64,000 nt of DNA from positions 84,792,646 through 84,856,645 of the forward strand of contig CM037585.1 of NCBI GenBank assembly GCA_021018995.1, given 5' to 3'. Positions within the stretch are counted from its first letter, which is position 1. Each line of letters opens with the position of its first letter. The notes below the pieces were generated by a model. The model was given only the letters and a program-made list of their open reading frames with translations, was not told where the DNA came from and made no database searches. Positions 9,775 through 20,400 of this stretch are shown here, one piece after another. This DNA comes from Chloranthus sessilifolius (lineage: Eukaryota > Streptophyta > Magnoliopsida > Chloranthales > Chloranthaceae). The position numbers and the translations under genes are program-made.

Positions 9775-10445
9775 CTAACCTTTACCCTTTTGGTTGGAAA
9801 CGACATCGGTAGGCTCTTGCAGTTCCTCCCTCAGCATGTTTACGGAGGGATCCTCTGGGACCCTGTCCTCTATGGTTAGGATGGGCCCAAACCTGCTGGT
9901 GCTAGAGTGACAGGTGGACCCGAGGACTTCCTCCTCAAATAAGGAGAGAGCGGCTAAATCCACCTCAAGGTCTGGGGGGTGATGTAAGGGTTGGTAGGAT
10001 GAGCAAAAATAGGCTTGTGTGGGGTTACCCTTGTCTCCCCATTCAGATCAATCTTTACCACCTCGGCGCTCACAAAGGTTTGACGGATGTGGGGTAGGGC
10101 AAGAGTTTCTTCTTCCAGGTTGATTCCTCTAGCCTTGGCAGCTGCTGCGACTCTTATCCTTTCTTTGGCCTCTCTGATTTCTTCTTCGATGAGCCTATAG
10201 CCCAAGCCAAATTTGGTTTGCTGCCCCTTAGCCCTGACGGGGTCTCTTCTTCCTTCAAGGCATGGGCCCAGCCCTTTCCCTTTTTCGTGGCCCCATTTGT
10301 GGAGCATGAACACAGCTGCATCCATTCCTACCATAGTTTTAGCAGGGATTTTTTCAGGCGACTCGAGGGTAACGGCTGAAAAGTCATACTCAAATCGATG
10401 GAGATCGGTGTCATCTGCTATATGTGGCATGTTAAGCACTTTCAA
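9775..10445 (-). pseudogene. Element A G-patch segment of pol
   Basis: The segment at 9954-10445 contains a G-patch: HKWGHEKGKGLGPCLEGRR, then KGQQTKFGLGY. G-patches are glycine-rich RNA-binding or helicase-activating motifs, and in retroelements they follow the protease. A second open stretch (9775-9963, acidic) follows, with the TAG-type break near 9957. The role in plant elements is not known. The position between protease and RT is what is seen here. Confidence 0.7.
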
Positions 10446-10499
10446 ATTCTCAATATGTAGAGCGCTCCGCTCCCTATCTTCTCTGCTCTCACCTATGAT

Positions 10500-11160
10500 G
10501 GTGACGATTCTTCCGCCTGAGATGAACTAGAATTTTTGGTATAGAGTTGATGGTATTGCCTCGATCTCATGTAGCCACGGCCGACCCAATAGTAGATTAA
10601 ACATAGACTTGATGTCCATCACCTGAAAGGGGACGGTGAAGGTTTACGACCTGATGATCAGGTCGAGGTCTACTTCTCCTATAATTTCTCTCCTGGTGTT
10701 GTCGAATCCCCTGGCGCTTGTTATGGATGGCCGGAAGGTGTTGGGGTACACACCGATTTTGATTGCCGTCCTCAGAGGACATATATTCAATGCCGACCCG
10801 TTGTCTATTAAGACCAATGGCACTACTAGGTTTCGTACTTCCACTGTTATATTCAGGGGGCTTAGAGTGGTTGTTCCCCTCAAGCGGCAGATCTGCATCA
10901 GTGAATGAGATAGCATTTGGGGCCAATACTTGCCCGATTATTTCTCCCACTTCATCTAGGGTTACGTGGGCGGAAACATGTGCATCCTTGAATGCTCCCA
11001 TTTAGGCTTGAAAGTGGAGCGGGGACGTGATTAACAAATCTGACAAAGTAATATGCGCGGGTATTCTCTTGAGCTGTGTCTCCAACACATGCTCTCTGGC
11101 CATTTTCTCAAAGGGGTTCCCTGCGGCTTGCTCTTTCTTCTTCTCTTCTCCTCTGACAGC
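10500..11160 (-). pseudogene. Element A aspartic protease and gag-protease linker
   Basis: The core (10644-10916) has VPLVLIDNGSALNICPL. Here D-N-G-S is the usual Tat form of the D-T/S-G catalytic site. After the core come DNTRREIIGEVDLDL and, near 10560-10600, NLLLGRPWLHE, the conserved second half of the protease fold. Upstream (to about 11160) are KMAREHVLETQLKRIPAHITLSD-like linker sequences and ISFTDADLPLEG. Frame breaks: TAA near 11003, and a frame change between the two overlapping readings around 10600-11000. The enzyme would cleave the Gag-Pol polyprotein. Confidence 0.8.
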
Positions 11161-11175
11161 CCCCAATGCGTCTGG

Positions 11176-12150
11176 CTATGTAGAAATCCTGCCAGACTGG
11201 GTAATAAATTCAGCAGTCCCCTCTCGATTGCAACCAACATTCATGTCCATCTGTTCATAGCTTAACGGTACTTGATGCGGGTCATAGGCAGGTTTTAGGA
11301 TGAGGAAGGGAGTGCATGGTGATTCTAGGGATGATTGGGCTGGGTATCTCAGATTCTCAGGTCCGACTAGGTTGACTCCAATAGGGGGAGGAATGGTAGT
11401 GGCGGGAATTGGCGAGGTTACAGGTACTACCTGGGCGCGGTAATAACAGTGGTGATTGGGAGCGGGAGATAAGGGGAGTGGGTGAGGGGTCACTTGTTTG
11501 GGTGGGGGTGGAGTTGGATTGGGGGTGAAATAGCATAGGGATGGTGGGGGTGCGACTAAGATGGAGTGACTGGGAGACGTTAGAGGTGCAGGTGGAGCGA
11601 GGTGATAGGGATATGAAGGGTTTGTATACGGGGTGGCATGGTGTGGCCATGATGGGTTTGCGGATGAAATGGGGTAAATTGGGGATGATAGAGTTATGCG
11701 TGGAGTGGGGAGATTGGGATATGAAAGGGTAATGGATGGAGCTGGGGGGTATGGATATGAAGGGTTTGTATATGGGGTGACATGATGGGGCGATGATGGG
11801 TTCATGGATGGAACGGGGTATATTGGGGATGATGGAGTTGTGCATGGAATGGGGTGATTTGGGGATGGTGGAGTTGTGTATTAGGCAAGATGATTTGGGG
11901 ATGGCGGGGTAGTATATTGAGTGGTGAGATTCGGGGGTGTGTACGGGATGGAATAATTTGGTGATAGCGGAGTGGTGTATTAGGTGGAGAGATTTGGGGA
12001 TGGTGGTGTTATATATGGCGTGGGGTGATTTGGGTGTGACGGAGGGGCATATGGGATTGCTGATGGTGGGATAGTGTAGGGGATGGGGTGATTGAGAGGT
12101 GGGGCGTACTGTGGGGTAAATTGGGAGTGGGGCGGATATGTGTATGTTTA
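11176..12150 (-). pseudogene. Element A gag C-terminus: proline-rich 36-bp repeat region
   Basis: On the minus strand this encodes sequence very rich in Pro, Ser, Thr, Tyr and His. From about 11640 to 12120 it is a degenerate tandem repeat of 36 bp (12 codons, about Y-T-T-P-P-S-P-N-H-P). Plus-strand TTTGGGGATGGTGGAG cores recur near 11823, 11859, 11894, 11957, 11993 and 12029. The end of the segment (AYDPHQVPLSYEQMDMN) is a typical Tat gag-to-protease lead. The gag core (capsid) is absent. Several frames are open because the composition lacks stop words, so the exact frame is uncertain. Confidence 0.65.
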
Positions 12151-12373
12151 CGGCGGGGCTGTGCTCATTTGGATTTGATAGGCAGGAGCAGGAGTGGAAA
12201 AATACTGCCCTAAATCTAAGGGCTCCTCCTGATATGCCGGGGTGGGGAAGTAATCAGCTAAGTACAGCGGCTCGATCACCCCCACAAATGGTTCGTCCTT
12301 ATACATCTTAGGAAATGAGGTAAAAGATTTAAGAAGAAAAGAAAAGAAAATATAAGTAAATGAGGAGAGATTC
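12151..12373. other. Head-to-head junction of elements A and B
   Basis: Left of about 12310 the minus strand is element A gag (DEPFVGVIEPLYLADYF). Right of about 12373 the plus strand is element B RT/RNase H. Between them lies A/G-rich filler (AAGAAAAGAAAAGAAAATA). An open frame that spans the junction on the minus strand is a chimera and not a gene. Confidence 0.65.
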
Positions 12374-14382
12374 ACTCCTATCTGCACGTCGATCTTCATG
12401 TTATTGAGGAAAGATTCGCTCATCAAATGGAATGATGATTGTCAAGCAGCATTCGACAAAATCAAAAGTTACCTCTTCAATCCTCTAATTTTGGTATCAC
12501 CGGTCCCTGGGAAGCCACTCTTAATGTATCTCTCAACGACAGAATTCTTGATGGGATGTGTCTTAGAGTAGCACGATAAAATCGGAAGAAGAGAATAGAC
12601 CATCTACTATCTGAGCAAGAAGTTCACTAATTACAAGACATGCTATTCTCATCAGTAGAAAGCATGCATGATTCTCGAATGGGCTATACAGAGGATTCAT
12701 CACTACTAGCTATCTCAAGCCATTCTCCTTCTTGCATGAATGGATCCTTTGAAAGTCAAGGAGTCGACGCTATTCTAATATCTCCAAAAGGGTCTCATAT
12801 ACCAATCTTCATCAAACATAATTTCCCTCGCACCAACAATATGGACAAATATGAAGCATGCTTAGCTGGCCTACAAGCAACTCTCGACCTAGACGAAACT
12901 CATCTCAGGGTGTTTGGAGACTCGCAGTTAATCATATGCTAGATCAATAGAGATTGAAAGATAAAGGATGAGAAGTTTATCCTGTACCATGAGCACCTTG
13001 AAGATCTAATTGCGTGCTTTGATGATGCTACCTTCTCCTATGTCCCGCGAGCAAGAAATGGCTTTGCTGATGCACTAGCAACGTTGGCATCAATGGTCGA
13101 AATCCCTTATGGCATTGAGATGAAGTCGATCATGATTGTACAAAGAAATGAGCAATTCTTTTGCCTCCAGATTGAGGGATCCACAAAGTTAGATGATCAA
13201 TTTCTATGGTTCTCAAATATTAAGAATTTCTTGAAACACGAGCTTTCCCTGAGAGCACATCCAGGACGGACAACCAGACCATCTAACGTTTAGCAATTAA
13301 TTATGTCATCTGTGGTGAGTGCCTCTACAAGTGGCCATATAACAATATCCTACTCCAATGCCTAACTGTAAGCGAGGCAGCAAACTTCGTAAAGGAAATC
13401 CATGGAGTATGCGTGCACATGTCAATGGACACATGCTCGCCAAAAAGATCTTATGGCAAGGGCATTTCTAGATTACTATGGAACTTATTATTACAATCAC
13501 GTTCAAAAGTGCTACAAATGCAAAGAACACTCTAGTCTAATACGTACTCCAGCCATAGATCTCCACAACATGACCACTCCATGGGCATTTGCCACATGGG
13601 GTCTCGACGTCGTTGGAAAGATTAGTCTGAAATCATCTAATGGGCACCAGTTCATCTTGGTCACAGTCAAGTACTTCACCAAATCGATAGACAATATCTT
13701 ACACAAACATCACGACCATTCATGTTGAGAAGTTCATCAAAAATAACATCGTATGTCGATTCAGCATGCCAAAGGATATCATCACAGTCAACAATACCAA
13801 TGTCGTGAACAAGCACAATAGGACCTTATGAGAACAATATAAAATCAAGCATCATTGCTCATCACCATATCGGCCGCAGACCAATAGATTCGTAGAAGCG
13901 GCTAACAAGACAGTCGTTCGAATCCTTGAGAAGATGGTCGTTAATATCGAGATTGGAGTGAAAATCTACCTTTCGTACTATTGGCCTATCGAACATCGAT
14001 CCGTACCGCTACAGGAGCAACAACGTTTTCCATTGTGTATTGAAGTGAGGTCATGTTACCAGTTGAGGTCAAATTACCCTCCCTCTGAATAGTTTAGCCT
14101 AATCGAGGAAAAGAGGTTTCAAGCTTTATGTTACACCAGGTCTACCAAGGAAGGATCACATGTGCTTACAATAAGCGAGTTTGCATTCGAGATTTAAAGG
14201 TGGGTGACATCGTACTTAAGAATATCTTCCCCTCTCTCCACGCTAATCTGAGAGGAAAATTCAAGCCCAAATGGGAGGGGCTATCTGTCATCAGAGAAGT
14301 ACTCACTGGATACGCGCTCTGTCTCGCAACCATGGATGGAGACTATTTTTCAGAGCCAATCAATGCTAGATGCAAACAATGA
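12374..14382 (+). pseudogene. Element B RNase H, second RNase H and integrase remnants
   Basis: In frame from 12374: TPICTSIFMLLRKD and KWNDDCQAAFDKIK (end of RT, start of RNase H). After an internal deletion near 12715 comes the archaeal-type RNase H (SPKGSHIPIFIKHNFP, LRVFGDSQLIIC). Integrase follows: FSYVPRARNGFADALATLAS, CYKCKEHSSLIRTPAIDL and TTPWAFATWGLDVVGKI. Fragments then run to 14382 (IFPSLHANLRGKFKPKWEG, the GPY-like end). Many in-frame stops and indels are present. The Asp/Glu blocks after 13740 are badly damaged. No product is possible. The value is as the family twin of element A in the opposite orientation. Confidence 0.88.
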
Positions 14383-15040
14383 TTATACTCCTAGTTTCTC
14401 CCAACGAGATAAGTATTTATAAAAATGGATAAGTGAATTCTAAAGGACCCCATAAAAGAGGTCATCATTTGAAAGCCAAGTAGCCAAAAAGCGTCCCTAA
14501 AATGATCACACCCTTTGCTACATCCGTTGAGCCAATAGCCTTTCTTTCATAACCCCTCCCAAAAAGAGAAAAAAAAAGTGAAAATATATATACCAAAAAA
14601 AAAAAAAAAAAAGAGTTATCATAAAAAATTCAAAAAATATCAGAACAGTAAAATCCCAAAAGAAATCAAAAAAGAAAAATAGAAAAGAAAAGGGATGGAA
14701 AAATCATGGGGCATGTGCAGTAAAAATCCCCCAAGGAAGAAGTGTATTGCGACAACTGGAACCCAATCAACAAAAACCTTGAAACCCAAGAACACCTTCA
14801 AAGTTCCTAACTGATCCCCTCTAACTCATGGCCACGATGCATCCCTGAAGAAAGCCCTCTTTATGGTTTGCAAGCAGTTATAGTATCCGTTGAGTTAGCA
14901 CGTGCCAAGCGGAAAGACAAAAAAAAATAAAATTCATCTAGCCGGCTATGACGGAATCGACATCCACGTCGTGGCCTTTGAATAAAAAATAAAAAATGAA
15001 AAAGAGAAAAATATACAAGCTCAAAGCAAAAAAGGTAGTA
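14383..15040 (+). other. 3' non-coding region of element B
   Basis: A-rich sequence after integrase, mirrored in element A at 5401-6060. No gene seen. Confidence 0.6.
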
Positions 15041-15230
15041 GTGAAAACCAACAAGGGCATCACGGGTAAAAAGAGCGAGCTTGTGCGGACTAGGTGAAAA
15101 CTTAAAAAGGTGCCTGGGGTAAAAAAGTAATACCCATGGACATAGTGAAAGCCAAAAAGGGTGCTACAGGTAAAAAAGAGTGACAACGGGCATGGCGAAA
15201 ATCCATCTTAGGCATTGTGAGTAAAAATAT
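15041..15230 (+). repeat. About 51-bp tandem repeat in element B 3' region, four copies
   Basis: GTGAAAACC-like cores at 15041, 15094, 15145 and 15195 (spacing 53, 51, 50). Each is followed by AAAAGGG and a GGGTAAAAA word. Reverse complement of the array at 5215-5400 in element A. Confidence 0.85.
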
Positions 15231-15753
15231 ATTAAAAGAAAAGGAAAAGAGAAAGAAAGAGAAAAAAAAGAAAAACATCAATTACTCCTTTCGTTGCGTG
15301 CAAATTATATCGTCGTCAACTTGGGCCGCTCATGTTAGCTCAAATTGGGTCTTCATCAGGCATATCTTTAGACCACACCATCAAACGCATGACCTGAGAT
15401 AAGGATAAAAGGTTGATTCAATAGAAAGGGATGGATGACCCGAACTTAGTAAAAATTTTGAACCTCACTCTAACCCAACCACATGAATAGGTTCGGCTAT
15501 TCTCAGTATCAGGCCCATTACCTCCTCTCACGATTAAGCCATCAGACAAAAAAAGAAAAGAAGAAGAAAAGAAAAATGGATATACCAAAAAGAGTTCCCT
15601 TTTTCATTTCATTTCTGTACTTCTCTTACGCCACATCACAAAAATAATACGTGGGGCGCCATTTTCTCTGCCTTTTTCATTTTGAAAATGAAAAAAAGAA
15701 AAAAGCATATAGCCAAATCACAAAATATAATTTGTAGGGGTCTTTACTCCTTT
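15231..15753 (+). other. Element B 3' region up to the element D insertion
   Basis: A-rich, with the GGGCCGCTCA block shared with element A near 15327. The last five bases (CCTTT, 15749-15753) form the left target-site duplication of element D. They match CCATT at 59361-59365 in four of five positions. Confidence 0.55.
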
Positions 15754-16712
15754 TTATGGGACCCAAAAGATGTATAAAGTATCCCCGAATCCCAGGTTTA
15801 TTAGGCCTCACTTAACTACTATCAAGTGCTATTAGTTTGTGTTGTGTTGCAGCATGTGTAGAAGCTGGTTAAATGTCAAAAGTGTTAAAGGAGAAAAGAT
15901 ATGAAGAAACCTAAGCAAACGAAAAGGATCCAAGGAGGAGCAGCTGGAGGGAGTGCTTTAAATGGTTAAATGGACTGGTCAAAACTGCACTTTCGACCAA
16001 TCAAAATAGCGCAGTAGAGGAATCCCAGCTGAAGAGAATTTAGGCAAAATGGACCGATTAAAGCCTCACTTTCGATCGGTCAGAACTCCAAATGGGCTTT
16101 AGAAATGTATAGTGAGACCGGTCAGGACTCAGTCGACTGGTCGAAACTAAAAGAGCAAATACACTCAAGGAAATACTTGACCGGTCGGAACCTAAGTCGA
16201 CCAGTCTATTAATTCAAGAAGATTAAAGCCTCTTGGGTTGTCTCCTACCTGGAGAAGGAAAGAAAGCTCGACCGGTCAGTGCATCAATCCCGACTGGTCC
16301 AAACAGAGTTTTTGGGTGACAAATCAGGTCTGCGCACAGCTATGGATGATCTCAAAGTTTGAGATCTTCCCCATGATTCTCTACAACAGCTGGATAACTC
16401 CCAATTGGCGTAGATTACCTTCTGGATTCATCTTCTTGGAGGATTTTAAGGATCTAGGATTCCATGTCGTGTATATTTGTTCTAGGGCCTTATAAACCTA
16501 TAAATAAGGACCCTAGGGTTTAGTTTTAGGGGACTTGTATGCTGAAATCTTTCTAGAGGGCTCTGATTTGAGTTTACGTAGTTTAGGTTAGGAGTAGTTC
16601 TGGAATGGAGGGAGATTAAATGTAATCATCATTCACAGTCTGTATCAACAATGACGGGGATCTCTAGATTGATGCGTGCATGAAAGCCTTGGGGTGGATC
16701 TCTTTTATGTTC
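15754..16712 (+). repeat. Element D 5' LTR, first part
   Basis: Matches the 3' LTR from the word GGACCCAAAAGATGTATAA onward. It contains the ACCGGT word cluster (about 15965-16300) and a TATA box CTATAAATAAGG at 16498-16509. It is cut at 16712 by element E. The LTR continues at 52388. Confidence 0.9.
15965..16300 (+). promoter_or_regulatory. ACCGGT word cluster in element D 5' LTR
   Basis: About ten full or near copies of GACCGGTC (for example GACTGGTC, CGATCGGTC, GACCGGTC, GACTGGTCG, GACCGGTCGG) in 335 bp. They often come in pairs about 20 bp apart. The cluster is upstream of the TATA box. The same cluster is in the 3' LTR (58050-58382) and, in shorter form, inside the element (54873-55045). 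Confidence 0.75.
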
Positions 16713-18245
16713 TACTAATCACTGAAATATGCCACTTTTCACCTTTTAACTTAGCCTTTACTAGACCTTTGAGTTGTCTAATAATTGTCATTTGAGTGTG
16801 CTTTTGTAGTTAGAAATAAAATGCAACTTAGTGCAACAGTCTACATTATGGAGGCCAAGAAGAGAGAATTTTGAAGTCAAATCTTAAAGCTGATGGGAGA
16901 AAAGAGAGTGCACCATGGTGGTCCACACCATAGGGGCCATTTATCATGCCTGGGACCCTTCAAAGTCCAACTGAGAAAAGAAAGATGGACCTAAGCAGTG
17001 AGGAGTGTTGCAAGAGTCTGTGCACAGTTGTAAACACTCAAAAATGCAAGCTTGAGCAGTTCTCGAGCAGGTAAATCTTCAGCAAAGTAAGCACGAGCAT
17101 ATCTCAAGCACTTTAGGCCTGTAGCAAACTAACAGTTTTAGTAGTCCTTGAGTAGTTCAAGATAAGATAGCTTTGGGTTCCAACCTCGAGCAGTTCTCGA
17201 GAGGTTCTGACCTTCAAGAATTCATCTTGAGCACATATTGAGAGGATCAGTACTTTCAAACAACATTTGCTTGAGAGGTTCTCGAGCAGATGCACCTTCA
17301 AAAAATTATCTCGAGTAGATCTTGAGCACCTGAAAGCAGCTTCATTCAATCCTGTCTAGTAGCTAAAGCCAACCACTCGAGCTGCTATTACTGAGAGAAT
17401 CCAACCTATCGATCTGCAGTTTCGATGTTTCTAGGACAGATTTGCTGAGAGAATCCAATAGATAAGACTGATTTGCTGGATAAGTCTTTTTGTAATAGAT
17501 AGGACTGATTTGTAACTGTAAAGAGGACTGTGGAAACATTATAAGGGCCTTGGAGTTCTGCAGAGAGTGCAATCCGGAGGGCTGATCATTGTAAGTTCTT
17601 TTATATGCAATGCAAAACTATTTTTATTGATTCATTTAATGTGTAATGATCTTGTGTTTCTCATTAAGAATTTTATAGATTGTATGCACCTATGAATGCT
17701 TGAGCTTTTAGCCTTGCAATCATAGTGATTGCAGTAATTTTTATGTTATGATTTTAATCCCTATGACTGGAGTACATCTTTGGGATGATCTGTGACCACT
17801 CAAATGGACAGGTTAAAGCCCTTGGACTACTCCACATCTCAGGGTTGGATTTGATTTTTCTTCATTGCATTTGAGCTTATAGCCTAATGAAGGATTGCTA
17901 TAGATCCAATCTTTACTCTGCTTTACCAAGCCATTTACAGTGAAAAAACAACCCTCATCTCATTACCTTTGCTTTCTAGTATAGGTTACAGCAGCCAGAA
18001 CTTTAGCTAGATCTGGAGGTCTACTATTCAACCTTGTGTTCTTAGATCAAATTTTTATGTGGGGCAAATTCTTACTTATCAAAACTGGCTACAATAGCCC
18101 TGGATTTTGCAGGACTATGTATAAATTTCTTTTGTGCTACTTTATTCCATTGTACTCGCCCTTTCTGATTTGTTTCTGGTGCCCTATTTTTTTATCCCAA
18201 ATTTTAATAATAAAATAACAACACTCCAATCTTATATAACCAACA
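16713..18245 (+). repeat. Element E 5' LTR
   Basis: Begins TACTAATCACTGAAATATG (decayed TG) and ends AACCAACA, followed by the primer site. The CTCGAG word cluster lies at about 16985-17420. Compared with the 3' LTR it lacks roughly 580 bp after about 17440, including the best TATA box. The U5 part resembles that of element F (block around GGGATGATCTGTGACCAC). Confidence 0.88.
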
Positions 18246-18251
18246 AGTTTT

Positions 18252-18270
18252 TGGTGTCGCTGCCAAGGAT
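18252..18270 (+). promoter_or_regulatory. Primer binding site of element E (tRNA-Asp type)
   Basis: TGGTGTCGCTGCCAAGGAT is a mutated form of TGGCGCCGTTGCCGGGGAT, complementary to the 3' end of plant tRNA-Asp and typical of Athila elements. It lies six bases after the LTR end. Confidence 0.75.
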
Positions 18271-18690
18271 ATTTGATTTAGATAATAGATCTAAGTTTTT
18301 CTTTGTTTATAGATTTATTTATTGCAGTTCTTGTATTTGAATAAAGTATTGCTAAATTTATTTTGGTTTCTTACAGATCTAGAATAGCAACAGAGAGAGG
18401 AGCTAGAAGCTGCAGCTGGATCATTATTTTCCTTAGTTTGCATCCCTTTCTGCCCCACATAGCTTCATTACTGTTATGCCTTAATTTCAGGAGTATTTTT
18501 TAGCAATAATCTTTTTAGCAGTCTTTAGTTGTGCTGTAAGTTGCTTGTTTTACTTGCTATTTGTGTGTGTCTTATCCTGGGTAGAAGGTCACTTGGACCT
18601 ACATTAGCACCTCTAAATACTGAGATAGAAAGAGTCCTTAGACCTAGGCAGACCACACAAACCGCTGCTGACCATATTTAGCCATTTGAG
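18271..18690 (+). other. Leader of element E
   Basis: Between primer site and gag. No ORF supported. T-rich, no clear structure seen. Confidence 0.5.
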
Positions 18691-20400
18691 ATGGAAGAGC
18701 AACCAAGAACATTGATGGATTATTATGCACTAGGGGTATATTCATTCCCCTTTTGCATTCAATTCTCCAATGCTAAGGGAAATTATGAGATCAAGCCTCA
18801 AACCATTCATATGTGGCCATCATTTCATGGGTTAATTAAGGAGGACCCTTACAAGCACATTGATGAGTTTTTGTCCTTGTGCACTACATTTGCAATTGCT
18901 AGACTGGGAGATGAAGCCACCAAAATGAAGCTTTTTCCTTTTTTATTAAAGGACAAAGCCAGGAATTGGCTTAACATGCTCCCACCAAACAACATCACAT
19001 CTTGGAATGCCCTCTAATGCCAATTTTTGGCTAAATTCTTCCCTATGAGCAGAACCAGCTAGTTGAGAAAGAGCATAATTTCCTTTGCTCAATTCGCAAC
19101 TAAAGATTTCCATGAAGCATGGGAAAGGTTTAAAGAGCTGCTGAGGCACTGTCCACACCACTAAATCCCCAAGTTGCAGCTTGTCTAAAGCTTCTACCAA
19201 GGGATTGATCTTAAGAGTAGAGATATGGTAGATGCTTTATGTGGTGGAGCATACCTCTGCAAGACTGCGAAGAAGCTTGGGATCTGTTTGAGGTAATTAG
19301 TGAAAACTCTATGCAACAAGAAACTCTGTCAAGAGGTGACATTGAGCCTGTTGTAAGAGTTACAAGAGACCCCACTTCTAAGATAAAGTTGTATGAATTA
19401 AATGTGTACAATGGCCTAGCCAAGAAAGTGGACAGTTTGTCCTAGAAGTTTGACAAAGTTTTGAGTGTGTTGTAGCCATAAACAACTGCTCAGGTTGGAG
19501 AGGCATGTCTAATATGCCAGTCACCAACACACTCACTTGAGGATGTCCATCAGCTGGTCAATACCCTGAGTTGGTTTGGAGCATGCCAATGCTGCCCAAT
19601 CATATGGGAAGCAGCCTGCTGGGTATCCATGGAGGAACCATCCCAATATGAGGTGGAGACAGGATAATTATCAGCAACCCCAGTAGCAACAGCAAGCATT
19701 GCCATACAGACCATAGCAGCAATATAATTAGGGTTATGTACCTAGACAACCTTTCCCTCAGTCAGCCTCACCGCCAAACCAGTTAACTTTGCGCCCACTG
19801 CAGCCTAGAGCCCCCTCTTTTAAGGAGCAGGTTGTGTCATCACTGTAATACCTGAGTTCCTTATCACAGACTGTGAACTCCCATAGTAAGAGTATAAAAA
19901 TATTGAGGACCTGCTTGGTCAAATTTCCAACACTCTCGCCAAGAGAGAAGAGGGTCAAACTTCCAAGCCAGACCATGACCAACCCCAAGGGTCAATATCT
20001 GATTGGTGAAGGTTCCTCAATACATGAGGAGGCTAAAGCAATCATAACCTTAAGGAGTGGTAAGGTGGTGGACAATCAGGTGGGCATGGAGGAAAAGGAG
20101 AGTGAAGAGGAGAAAAAAAACTCATTTTCTGCTGATGAGCAGCAGGAGGACAATAATGGGGCTATTATTGAGCCCCAATAAAAAGAAAAAAATGAAAAAA
20201 GTAAAAAGAAAGAAAAAATTGGTTGATGATACAGCTAGGCTAGCAACTGAGGTACTAGTAGCACCCCAACTGCCATTTCTTCATGCTTTCAAGGGACCTT
20301 CCCCTTTTGATAAGGGGAATTCCAGAATGAAGGAAATGCTGGAGACCTTCAAGCAAGTTAAGATCAATTTATCTCTACTTGATGTCATCAAATAGGTCTC
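18691..20400 (+). pseudogene. Element E gag
   Basis: Athila-type Gag. Starts at ATG 18691. Conserved words: SFHGLIKEDPYKHIDEFL, LFPFLLKDKARNWLNMLP, and, after the TAA at 19015, FLAKFFPMSRTS and FHEAWERFKELLRHCPHH. The later part (19873-20180) includes EEAKAIITLRSGKVVDNQ, the usual C-terminal Gag motif before protease. A Gln/Pro-rich stretch lies around 19640-19800. Gag forms the virus-like particle. It is close to element F's gag at protein level though the LTRs differ. At least ten stops or shifts were seen, many being TAG or TAA in place of Gln. Confidence 0.88.

Larger units (their letters stand above)
4380..12310 (-). mobile_element. Element A: Tat-lineage Ty3/gypsy retrotransposon (core region)
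   Basis: On the minus strand, from high to low coordinates: proline-repeat gag tail, protease, G-patch, RT, RNase H, a second (archaeal-type) RNase H, integrase, then a 3' region with 50-bp and 62-bp tandem arrays. The second RNase H between RNase H and integrase marks the Tat/Ogre group. No 5' LTR, leader or gag core is present: the 5' side ends at a head-to-head junction with element B near 12310-12373. No 3' LTR was found in the window. Elements of this group often carry antisense extra ORFs between integrase and 3' LTR, so the true left boundary may be beyond base 1 with the PMD and DUF7745 genes inside. The many stop codons indicate an inactive copy. Confidence 0.8.
12374..15753 (+). mobile_element. 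Element B, first part: Tat-lineage Ty3/gypsy, 5'-truncated
   Basis: Begins inside RT/RNase H and runs through the second RNase H, integrase and 3' region with the 50-bp array. It is then interrupted at 15753 by element D and resumes at 59361. It is closely related to element A but more decayed: stops every few tens of codons and deletions inside RNase H. LTR, gag, protease and most of RT are missing. Confidence 0.85.

Noticed and set aside
11541-11732. Plus-strand frame rich in Trp, Gly and Met over the proline repeat
   Set aside because: Antisense shadow of the CCC-rich proline repeat.
12148-12426. 92-codon minus-strand frame at the A/B junction
   Set aside because: It joins element A gag to antisense of element B RT, so it is a chimera of two elements.
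18252-18270. tRNA-like sequence next to LTRs considered as tRNA gene fragments
   Set aside because: Only about 19 bases complementary to a tRNA 3' end are present at fixed distance from LTR ends, which is what primer binding sites look like. No cloverleaf follows.
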